Assembly (NCBI GenBank): GCA_009268125.1
Contig: WBOU01000005.1
Location: forward strand, 186,001 to 250,000
Length of the DNA: 64,000 nucleotides
From: Chloroflexia bacterium SDU3-3
GTDB taxonomy: Bacteria > Chloroflexota > Chloroflexia > Chloroflexales > Roseiflexaceae
Direction: 5' to 3'
A program made the translations under genes and the position numbers. The first letter of the stretch is position 1, and every line of letters begins with the position of its first letter. A model generated the notes under the pieces. The model was given only the letters and a program-made list of their open reading frames with translations, had not been told where the DNA came from and ran no database searches. Of this stretch, positions 37,710 through 45,356 are shown piece by piece.

Positions 37710-40700
37710 ATGGCATTCAAGGCAGTAGATACGCGCGCCTCATTCCCCACGCTGGAAAGCGGCGTCAGCGAGTGGTGGAAGGCCAACGGCGTGGTCAAGA
37801 AGTCGCTGGAGAGCGGCGACCGCAGCAACCCGTTCATCTTCTTCGAGGGGCCGCCCACCGCCAACGGCAAGCCCGGCGTGCACCACGTGGAGGCCCGCGT
37901 CACCAAAGACCTGATCGTGCGCTACCAGCGCCTGCGCGGGCGCTATGTGATCGGCGCGCGCGGCGGCTGGGACACCCACGGGCTGCCCGTCGAGGTCGAG
38001 GTCGAGAAGGAGCTTGGCTTCAAGGGCAAGCCCGACATCGAGCGCTACGGCATCAAGGAGTTCAACGCCAAGTGCAAAGAGAGCGTGAACCGCTTTGTCG
38101 ACCGCTTCGAGGAGCTGACCGACAAGATCGCGTTCTGGCTCGACCTTGAGCACCCCTACACCACCTACGACAACAGCTACATCGAGTCGCTGTGGTGGAT
38201 CTTGCAGCAGCTCTGGCAGCAGGATCTGCTGTTCCGCGACTACAAGACCACCTGGCACTGCCCGCGCTGCGGCACCACCCTGGCCGACGCCGAGGTGGCC
38301 CAGGGCTACGAGGAGAACACCGACGACCCCTCGGTGTGGCTGCGCTTCCGCCACACGCCGTCGGGCCACGCCCACGACGCGCTGCTGGCCGATTCCGCGC
38401 TGGTGGCCTGGACCACCACGCCCTGGACGCTGCCCGCCAACGTGGCGATGGCCGTGAACCCCACCGCCAACTATAGCCTGGTGGAGTACACCGGCGGCGA
38501 GCAGCCCGAGCGGCTGGTGCTGGCCGAGGCCCGGCTCGATGCCACGCTGGGCGAGGGCAACTACACCGTGCTGGCCACGCTCACCGGCGAGGCCCTGTGG
38601 GGCGTGCGCTACGCCAACCTGTTCGAGGGCGTGGCGGGCGCGGGCGACACCCCCGACCTCACCAAGGCCTACCGCGTGGTGGCCGACGACTTTGTGTCGC
38701 TCGACGACGGCACCGGCATCGTCCACATCGCCCCGGCCTACGGCGACCTGGAGATCGGGCGCAAGTACGACCTGCCCACGCTGTTCTCGGTGCAGCTGGA
38801 TGGCAACACCGACGCCGCGTTCGAGCCGCTGGGCTTCGGCGGCATGTTCTTCAAGCAGGCCGACCCGCTGATCACGCGCAACCTGAAGGAGCGCGGGCTG
38901 CTGTTCCGCGGCGGGCGGGTGAAGCACACCTACCCGTTCTGCTGGCGCTGCAAGACGCCGCTGCTCAACTTCGCCAAGCCCTCGTGGTACATCCGCACCA
39001 CCGCCAAGAAGGATCTGCTGGTCGACAACAACCAGCAGGTCCACTGGGTGCCCGAGCACATCCAGAACGGGCGCTTCGGCAACTGGCTGGTCAACAACAT
39101 CGACTGGGCCATCTCGCGCGAGCGCTACTGGGGCACGCCCCTGCCGATCTGGGTCTCCAGCAACGGCCAGCACACCGAGGTGGTCGGCTCGGTGGCCGAG
39201 CTGTCGGCCAAGGTCGGGCGCGACCTGAGCGATCTGGATCTGCACCGCCCCTTCGTGGACGAGCTAACCTGGGAGCACCCGCAGCACGGCACCATGCGCC
39301 GCGTGCCCGATGTGGCCGACGCCTGGTTCGACTCCGGCTCGATGCCGATCGCGCAGTGGCACTACCCGTTCGAGAACAAGGAGCTGTTCGAGCTGGCTGG
39401 CCAGGCCGACTTCATCTCCGAGGCTATCGACCAGACCCGCGGCTGGTTCTACACCCTGCACGCGGTCTCGACCATGCTGTTCGACCGGCCCGCGTACAAA
39501 AACGTGATCTGCCTGGGCCACATCCTCGACGCCAAGGGCGAGAAGATGTCGAAGTCGCGCGGCAACATCGCCGACCCGTTCGAGCTGCTCGATCAGTACG
39601 GCGCTGACGCGATGCGCTGGTACATGTTCGCCAGCGCGCCGCCCTACAACGCCCGCCGCTTCGGGCCGGACTACATCTCGGAGATGCTGCGCCAGTTCCT
39701 GCTGACGCTCTGGAACACCTACGCCTTCTTCGTGACCTACGCCAACCTGGATGGCTGGACGCCCAACAGCGGCGTGACGCCCGAGCTTCAGCCCACCGAC
39801 CGCTGGGCGTTGTCGCGCCTGAACGCGCTGGTGCGCGACATGACCACCGGCCTCGACTCGTATGACGTCTACGCGCCCGCTAAGGCCGTCGAGTCGTTCG
39901 TCGAGGAGCTTTCCAACTGGTACGTGCGCCGCAACCGCCGCCGCTTCTGGAAGGAGGAGCACGACGGCGACAAGGAGGCCGCCTACCACACGCTCTACAC
40001 CTGCCTGGTCACGCTGGCCAAGCTGATGGCCCCGTTCACGCCCTACATGGCCGAGGAGATCTACCAGAACCTGGCCCAGGGCGACGCCAAGGAGGCCGAG
40101 TCGGTGCACTTGACCACATGGCCCACCTACGACGAGGCCCTGATCGACGAGCAGCTGCTGGCCGACACCGCCCTGCTGATGGAGGCGGTGAGCCTGGGCC
40201 GCGCCGCCCGCAAGGGCGCTGCGGTGAAGGTGCGCCAGCCGCTGAAGGAGCTGTGGGTGCGCGTGCCGCCCACCTCGCTCGATGGCCTGAAACGGCTTGA
40301 GGGCGAGCTAAAGGACGAGCTGAACGTCAAGGCCGTGCGCTACCTCGACAGCTCATCCAGCCTGGTCGAGTACCGCTTCAAGCCCAACCTGCGCGTGGTG
40401 GGCAAGAAGTACGGCAAGCAGGTGCCCGCGCTCACCGCCGCCCTAAAGGAGCTGGCGGGCGAGGCCGCGCGCGCCGCCGCCCAGGCCCACGAGGCCGGGC
40501 AGCCCTTCACGCTCACCGTGGGCGGCGAGGCCCTGGAGCTGCAGGCCGACGAGGTGCTGGTCGAGTCCTCCTCGCCGGAGGGCTACGCGGTGGCCGAGGG
40601 CGCTGGCGTGCTGGTGGCGCTCGACACCACACTCACCCCCGAGCTGGTGGCCGAGGGCATGGCCCGCGAGCTGGTGCGCAACATCCAGGATGCCCGCAAG

Positions 40701-40913
40701 GCCGCAGGCTTCGAGATCGCCGACCGCATCCACATCTACCTGGGCGGCGCGCCCGAGCCGGTGACGGCGGTGGTGGCCGAGTACGGCGCGTACATCCGCA
40801 GCGAGACCCTGGCCGAGTCGCTGACCCTGGCGGCCCCGCCCGCCCAGGCCCACGCCGAGCAGCTGGAGCTGGGCGGCGCGACGGTGGCGCTGGGCGTGGC
40901 CCGCGTGGCCTAG
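37710..40913 (+). CDS. ileS: Isoleucyl-tRNA synthetase, type 2, with GxHH signature
   Basis: 1067 residues from ATG 37710, with AGGAGG ahead of it. Class I synthetase: GPPTANGKPGVHHV carries GVHH at residues 56-59 where class I enzymes have HxGH; GEKMSKSRGN is the second signature. Editing-domain sequence (WTTTPWTLPANVAM) and Cys pairs (CPRCGTTL, CWRCKTPLL) are present. The length and the WYVRRNRRRFWK anticodon-domain segment fit the eukaryote-like IleRS2 subtype. It charges tRNA-Ile in the cytoplasm. Transcription is controlled by the upstream T-box and ends at a hairpin just after the gene. Confidence 0.96.
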   Translation: MAFKAVDTRASFPTLESGVSEWWKANGVVKKSLESGDRSNPFIFFEGPPTANGKPGVHHVEARVTKDLIVRYQRLRGRYVIGARGGWDTHGLPVEVEVEKELGFKGKPDIERYGIKEFNAKCKESVNRFVDRFEELTDKIAFWLDLEHPYTTYDNSYIESLWWILQQLWQQDLLFRDYKTTWHCPRCGTTLADAEVAQGYEENTDDPSVWLRFRHTPSGHAHDALLADSALVAWTTTPWTLPANVAMAVNPTANYSLVEYTGGEQPERLVLAEARLDATLGEGNYTVLATLTGEALWGVRYANLFEGVAGAGDTPDLTKAYRVVADDFVSLDDGTGIVHIAPAYGDLEIGRKYDLPTLFSVQLDGNTDAAFEPLGFGGMFFKQADPLITRNLKERGLLFRGGRVKHTYPFCWRCKTPLLNFAKPSWYIRTTAKKDLLVDNNQQVHWVPEHIQNGRFGNWLVNNIDWAISRERYWGTPLPIWVSSNGQHTEVVGSVAELSAKVGRDLSDLDLHRPFVDELTWEHPQHGTMRRVPDVADAWFDSGSMPIAQWHYPFENKELFELAGQADFISEAIDQTRGWFYTLHAVSTMLFDRPAYKNVICLGHILDAKGEKMSKSRGNIADPFELLDQYGADAMRWYMFASAPPYNARRFGPDYISEMLRQFLLTLWNTYAFFVTYANLDGWTPNSGVTPELQPTDRWALSRLNALVRDMTTGLDSYDVYAPAKAVESFVEELSNWYVRRNRRRFWKEEHDGDKEAAYHTLYTCLVTLAKLMAPFTPYMAEEIYQNLAQGDAKEAESVHLTTWPTYDEALIDEQLLADTALLMEAVSLGRAARKGAAVKVRQPLKELWVRVPPTSLDGLKRLEGELKDELNVKAVRYLDSSSSLVEYRFKPNLRVVGKKYGKQVPALTAALKELAGEAARAAAQAHEAGQPFTLTVGGEALELQADEVLVESSSPEGYAVAEGAGVLVALDTTLTPELVAEGMARELVRNIQDARKAAGFEIADRIHIYLGGAPEPVTAVVAEYGAYIRSETLAESLTLAAPPAQAHAEQLELGGATVALGVARVA

Positions 40914-40931
40914 CGCAGCACGCATCGGGGG

Positions 40932-40970
40932 AAACAGGGAGGCCAGCGCAGTGCGCTGGCCTCCCTGTTT
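40932..40970 (+). terminator. Hairpin terminator after ileS
   Basis: AAACAGGGAGGCCAGCGCA (40932-40950) is complementary to TGCGCTGGCCTCCCTGTTT (40952-40970). Allowing a normal loop, the stem is about 16-17 bp, and it ends in a TTTAT tract. Confidence 0.85.
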
Positions 40971-41190
40971 ATGCCCGCAGCTTGTTGATCGAGGGTGCCT
41001 CTATCGCCCATATCGCATCGTGTGTTGCGCTGTGGTCAAGGCCAACATCACCACGCCCAGCGCTCAGCGCTGCCCCTACCCCGTAGGCAGGGCCATAGCG
41101 CGGGCCGCATTCGATGCTGCCTGGGAACCTGTCGCATCAATCACGCGTCCTCTCAGGAGATAGACGTGAATAGATGCACAGGAGGCGGTT

Positions 41191-42174
41191 ATGCTCGGTT
41201 TGCCCAGAATACTGGTTGCCAGCTTCATCGTGTGGTCGCTCGCCGGGTGTGGCGGCCAGGTATCGCAGGCAGCATCGCAGCCCACAGCAGCGCCTACCAC
41301 CCTCGCTCCCCTCGCCCCCGAGCCGACGGCAGCGCCTAGCACACCAACGATCCCCTCTGCCCAGCCAGCTGCGATCAGTGAGATGGTGGCCCCAAAAACA
41401 CCGATTACGGTGCGCCTTGATGCGCAGGTCCTCGACCCCGCTCAGAGCACCATCCGCTATGTTATGACCGTAACATCGGCCATTTCGCTCCCCGATATCG
41501 AGGCATCGTTCTGGATAACACCACATATGCGCTTAGTGGCAGGGCAGGCAACCGATCACACCCCGCTCGAAGAAGGCATCGCTAAGCAGTTCGCCATCGA
41601 TGTGCAGCTGGAGGAAGAAGGCACCTATGATATGGTGGCATGGGCTGGCACGACAGGCTCCGGCAATAGTGACGCCTTGTATGTACGACAGCAGGAAGGC
41701 ACCTTCGCGATCTCGCGCGATGAACTGCCGCACCCCACACAGCATCGGCCACCGCCCCCCACCGCTCGGCCTGAGCTGCCAACGGTAGCGCCCACCACGC
41801 CAACGCCTACAGCGGTGAAGCCACCATCGCTGGCTACGGTGCGCCTTGATGCGCAGGTTCTCGACCCCGCCCAGCGCACCATCCGCTATGTTATGACCGT
41901 GACCTCGACCATTTCGCTCCCCGATATCGAAGTGTGGTTCTGGGTAACGCCACATATGCGCCTGATGGCAGGGCAGGAAATCTATCACGCCCCGCTTGAA
42001 GAAGGCATCGCCAAGCAGTTCACCATCGATGTGCAGCTTGAGAAGGAAGGCCTCTATGAGATGACGGCTGGGGCTGCTTCCAAGCATGAGGGCTGGGCAA
42101 TAAAAGAAGCTGATAGCCTCTATATACGCCACCAAGGCAGTACCTTCGAGATCGTACGCAACGGGAGTTCCTAA
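41191..42174 (+). CDS. Lipoprotein with two near-identical internal repeats
   Basis: 327 residues with AGGAGG seven bases before the ATG. The signal peptide ends in a lipobox, SLAGC (Cys about residue 20), so the protein should be lipid-anchored outside the membrane. Two copies of a domain begin with VRLDAQVLDPAQ at codons 74 and 217, exactly 143 residues apart; each contains IRYVMTVTS, ISLPDIE, TPHMRL and EEGIAKQF. Thr/Pro-rich linkers separate the parts. DNA of the two copies is nearly identical, indicating a recent duplication. Function unknown. Confidence 0.8.
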   Translation: MLGLPRILVASFIVWSLAGCGGQVSQAASQPTAAPTTLAPLAPEPTAAPSTPTIPSAQPAAISEMVAPKTPITVRLDAQVLDPAQSTIRYVMTVTSAISLPDIEASFWITPHMRLVAGQATDHTPLEEGIAKQFAIDVQLEEEGTYDMVAWAGTTGSGNSDALYVRQQEGTFAISRDELPHPTQHRPPPPTARPELPTVAPTTPTPTAVKPPSLATVRLDAQVLDPAQRTIRYVMTVTSTISLPDIEVWFWVTPHMRLMAGQEIYHAPLEEGIAKQFTIDVQLEKEGLYEMTAGAASKHEGWAIKEADSLYIRHQGSTFEIVRNGSS

Positions 42175-42564
42175 GCCAAAACAACAGCGAAACACCACCG
42201 TAGGGGCGGGACTCGTGTCCACCTGCGATGATCGGCATCGCGTCGCGCCGTGGGCATTGCACAGGAAGACCATGCGCGCGGCGATCTTTGATGGGGGCGG
42301 GCACGAGACCCGCCCCTACGCCATGGATGGCATCGGGCGGGCATGCGAAGAACGCCATGGGCGGGCCTTGTGCCCGTCTATAATGATCGGCGTCGCCACA
42401 TCATCACATGGCCTATCTCGCAGGCAAAACATAGATCGGGTGTCAAAGCTTCCTTGCCTTTTCTTGCATTCTATCTATACTTCTCTACAAGATATGCGCT
42501 ATCTCAGAGGCAATACAGCGCTATCGCGATAGGCCCCGCGCTGCCATTTCAGAAAAATACCGCT
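42175..42564. repeat. Intergenic region with GGGGCGGG dispersed elements
   Basis: Contains GGGGCGGGACTCGTGTCC (42203-42220), a reverse-oriented copy GGGGGCGGGCACGAGACC extending to about 42318, and GGGCGGGCCTTGTGCCCGTC (42359-42378). ATGATCGGC follows twice (42228-42236, 42383-42391) and again at 43984-43992 beside a fourth copy. This looks like a short non-coding repeat family. The frame that is open through it is not protein-like. Confidence 0.55.
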
Positions 42565-42816
42565 CATCCAACGAGTTCAGCCTCTCATCCAACGAGTTCA
42601 AGTCTTCATCCAACGAGTTCAGCCTCTCATCCAACGAGTTCAAGTCTTCATCCAACGAGTTCAAGTCTTCATCCAACGAGTTCAGCCTCTCATCCAACGA
42701 GTTCAAGCCTTCATCCAACGAGTTCAAGCCTTCATCCAACGAGTTCAGCCTCTCATCCAACGAGTTCAGCCTCTCATCCAACGAGTTCAGCCTCTCATCC
42801 AACGAGTTATCAGTTC
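42565..42816. repeat. Twelve tandem 21-bp repeats
   Basis: Twelve head-to-tail 21-bp units, each starting CATCCAACGAGTT, with three variants of the last seven bases (agcctct, aagtctt, aagcctt); the twelfth unit is degenerate. Read on the minus strand each unit encodes the heptad L-x-S/N-L-D-E-x, giving a continuous ideal coiled coil. On the plus strand it encodes H-P-T-S-S-x-x. The array ends directly at an ATG (42817) of the downstream gene's frame. Confidence 0.9.
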
Positions 42817-42831
42817 ATGAAGGAGAAAACG

Positions 42832-43518
42832 GTGCCGCAGCTCACTGACATCACGCGTGAGGGACAATCGACCAAGCTATTCAACACCATCGCCGAAAAC
42901 CCCGACCTCCAGCATGCTCTAGAGGAGGCCGGTTACACCAGCGACGTCATCGCCCAGGGCAGGGCGCTCCATGACGCCCACATTGCCGCGCTCAACCATG
43001 CGAATCAGGCCCAAGGCAGGCGCATCAATGCAACCAAGGCCCTACAAGATCAGATGAAAGCCATGAAGATACAGGTGAGTGGGCTAGAGAAAATTGTGCG
43101 GTCGCTGTTTGGGAAAGATGCGGGGGTGCTGCGGGCATTGGACATGCGACAATATGCCGCTTTTGGTACGGTCAAAACACCCGAAGAAAAGGCCTCACGC
43201 CAGCCAAGCAAATCGCAGGCCGCCTTCCTGGCCCACGCCCGCAGCCTCTACGATGGGGCGCTGGCCCGCCCCGACGTGCTGGAGAAGCTGGCCACCGTGG
43301 GCTACCCCGCCGCGCGGCTCGCGAGCGAGCGCGAGCAGGTTCTGGCGCTGGCCCAGGCCGACGCCGCCCAGGAGGTGCGCAAGGCCGAGGCCAAGGCCAG
43401 CACCGCCGCCCTGAACGCCGCCGAGCGCGCCCTCGACCAGTGGGTGAGCCAGCTGGCCACCGTGGCCAAAGTCCACATGCGCGCCCGCCCCGATCTGCTC
43501 GACAAGCTGGGGCTGTAG
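42832..43518 (+). CDS. Uncharacterised helical protein
   Basis: About 228 residues from GTG 42832, chosen because AAGGAG lies six bases upstream; an in-frame ATG at 42817 has only a weak ribosome site. The frame continues upstream through the 21-bp repeat array, but that part lacks protein character. The sequence is almost entirely helical and Ala/Gln/Lys-rich, with probable coiled-coil stretches (LHDAHIAALNHANQAQ, AQEVRKAEAKASTAALNAAE). It has no signal peptide or membrane helix. No family recognised. Homologues may be found with tandem-repeat leaders in related genomes. Confidence 0.7.
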   Translation: MPQLTDITREGQSTKLFNTIAENPDLQHALEEAGYTSDVIAQGRALHDAHIAALNHANQAQGRRINATKALQDQMKAMKIQVSGLEKIVRSLFGKDAGVLRALDMRQYAAFGTVKTPEEKASRQPSKSQAAFLAHARSLYDGALARPDVLEKLATVGYPAARLASEREQVLALAQADAAQEVRKAEAKASTAALNAAERALDQWVSQLATVAKVHMRARPDLLDKLGL

Positions 43519-44007
43519 AGGGACGCAGTAGGCCGCTCACTTTTGAGGCTGGTTCTGCGTCGTTTTGGGGTCAGCCCGACCGTAGACTATGCTTGCAGCA
43601 TTGCCCGGTCGGGCTGACCGTTGCGGCTTCGATGATGATGGTTCCTTGTGGTTGGTGGGTGCGTGCCCTACGCGGGCAGCGGCTAGGGGCCTGCCCCTAG
43701 CAACCCCGCGAGGGGGCATCGCCCCCTTCGAACCCCCAATTTGAGGCATTCCCGTGCTGTTCGCTAGCTGCTAGTGTTCGTGCATATGGCCATCAAAACA
43801 CGCGCAGCACCTTCGCCGCATGGGCCGGGTGGGTAAGGTGTGGCAGTACTTATTTTGAAACTGGTTTGCAGGCGATGATGCGCTGTACATGGTCTAATCT
43901 GGCACGCAGTTCGCACGCTTTACCGCATCCAAAAGCCCATCCATGAAAATGATACCTGCTGAGGGGCGGGCCGCCCGCCCACAATGATCGGCAGCGCGCC
44001 GCACGCG
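43519..44007. repeat. Repeat-rich intergenic region
   Basis: About 490 bases with several palindromes. A perfect 14-bp inverted repeat has arms GGTCAGCCCGACCG (43569-43582) and CGGTCGGGCTGACC (43606-43619). GCTAGGGGC/GCCCCTAGC forms a 9-bp hairpin (43682-43701), and AGGGGGC/GCCCCCT another (43711-43727). A GGGGCGGGCC element with ATGATCGGC (43984-43992) lies at the right end. The pattern suggests REP- or MITE-like elements. No gene is seen. Confidence 0.6.
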
Positions 44008-45291
44008 CTACCGCCCCAGCAGCGGCAAGAACACCTGCCCGCCGCATGTGCGCAGCGCCGCCCCGGCATCCACGATCCCCCAGCCGGTATCGTCGTCGCG
44101 GCCCGCCGCGCCCACACCCTGCGCGCTGCGCAGCAGGCAGCCGCGCAGCTGGGCGGGCGTGGTCTGCGGGTAGCGCTCCAGCACCAGCGCCGCCACGCCC
44201 GCCACGTGAGGGGCCGCCATGGATGTGCCCGACATGGCGTAGAAGCCGCCGTCGCGCCAGGTGCTGAGGATGCCCTGGCCGGGGGCCAGCAGATCGAGGC
44301 GCGGGCCGGATGCCGAGAAGCTGGCCCGCAAGCCCGCCGCGTCGCTCGCACCCACGCTCAGCACGCTGGGGTAGGCCGCCGGGTAGAGCACCGCGCCGCT
44401 GTTGCCAGCCGCCGCCACCACCACCACCCCGCGCGCCTCGGCCTGGGCCACGGCGTCGGCCAGCAGCGGGCTGGGCGCGTCGAAGCCCAGGCTCATATTC
44501 ACCACCCGCGCGCCGTGCTCCACGGCGTAGCCCAGCCCCCGGATCACATCCGATTCCCAGCCGCTGCGGTCGGCATCCAGCACCCGCAGCACCATCAGCC
44601 GCGCGCGCCAGGCCAGCCCGCTGGTGCCCTGGCCGTTGTCGCCGCGCGCCGCGATGATGCCCGCCACGTGGGTGCCGTGGCCATCGGGGTCGGCCAGGTC
44701 GGCGTCGTCGCGGGCGTAGCTCTGGAAGTTGCTGACCACGTGGTAGAAGTGCCAGCCCGAGGTATCGTCGATCAGGCCGTTGCCATCGTCATCTAGCCCG
44801 TTCCCCGCGGCCTCGCCGGGGTTCTGCCAGAGCTGCCCGGCCAGATCGGGGTGGTCAAGCTGCGCGCCGGTGTCCAGCACAGCGATCGGCACATCCAGCG
44901 TGGAAGTGACCACATCCCAGGCCTCGGCGGCGTGGATCTGGCCGATCGCCCACTGCGAGGCCAGCAGCGGGTCGTCGGGCAGAGCCTGGGCCGCCAGGCG
45001 GTGGTCGGGCTGGGCCACGGCCACCCCGGGCAGCGCGGCCATGCGGGCGGCGTAGGCGCGCTCGCCGCCCACCGGCACCTGCACGCTCAGCATGTCCTGG
45101 GCAAGGGCCGCATCCAGCGCGGCATCCGGGGGCAGCAGCCGAGCCACACCTGCGGCGCTAGCCCCTGGGCGCAGGCGCACCAGCACCGCGCCGGGGCGGA
45201 TGTCGGGCGGCGGCGCGGGCGCGGCAGCAGCGGGGGTAGCGGCGGCGCAGATCAGCGCGCACAGGCAGAAAAGAGACAGATGCACAGGCAT
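44008..45291 (-). CDS. Secreted subtilisin-like serine protease (S8)
   Basis: 427 residues from ATG 45291 with GAGGGG upstream; an ATG six codons earlier is less likely. A signal peptide (LFCLCALICAAATPAAAA) precedes a short propeptide-like region (PGAVLVRLRPGAS) and the S8 catalytic domain. The triad is visible: Asp140 in VLDTGAQLDHPDL, His205 in GHGTHVAGI, Ser357 in SGTSMAAPHVAG. The protein ends QVFLPLLGR, the shared C-terminal tail. It lies downstream of the M6 protease gene on the same strand, separated by that gene's terminator. Confidence 0.93.
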   Translation of the reverse strand: MPVHLSLFCLCALICAAATPAAAAPAPPPDIRPGAVLVRLRPGASAAGVARLLPPDAALDAALAQDMLSVQVPVGGERAYAARMAALPGVAVAQPDHRLAAQALPDDPLLASQWAIGQIHAAEAWDVVTSTLDVPIAVLDTGAQLDHPDLAGQLWQNPGEAAGNGLDDDGNGLIDDTSGWHFYHVVSNFQSYARDDADLADPDGHGTHVAGIIAARGDNGQGTSGLAWRARLMVLRVLDADRSGWESDVIRGLGYAVEHGARVVNMSLGFDAPSPLLADAVAQAEARGVVVVAAAGNSGAVLYPAAYPSVLSVGASDAAGLRASFSASGPRLDLLAPGQGILSTWRDGGFYAMSGTSMAAPHVAGVAALVLERYPQTTPAQLRGCLLRSAQGVGAAGRDDDTGWGIVDAGAALRTCGGQVFLPLLGR

Positions 45292-45307
45292 AGACCCCTC
45301 AGAACAC

Positions 45308-45343
45308 AAAAAGCGTGCCGAGGCCCAGTGGGCCTCGGCACGC
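45308..45343 (-). terminator. Intrinsic terminator of the M6 protease gene
   Basis: GCGTGCCGAGGCCC (45313-45326) pairs perfectly with GGGCCTCGGCACGC (45330-45343) with a 3-nt loop. On the minus strand it is followed by TTTTT (AAAAA at 45308-45312). Confidence 0.92.
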
Positions 45344-45356
45344 CACGCATGCGGTC

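Noticed and set aside
42565..42816. Regular 21-bp repeats resembling a CRISPR array
   Set aside because: Units are contiguous with no unique spacers and no cas genes are present; this is a simple tandem repeat.
42343..42816. N-terminal extension of the helical protein through the 21-bp repeats
   Set aside because: The upstream part crosses dispersed repeats and has no protein character; AAGGAG before GTG 42832 marks a better start.
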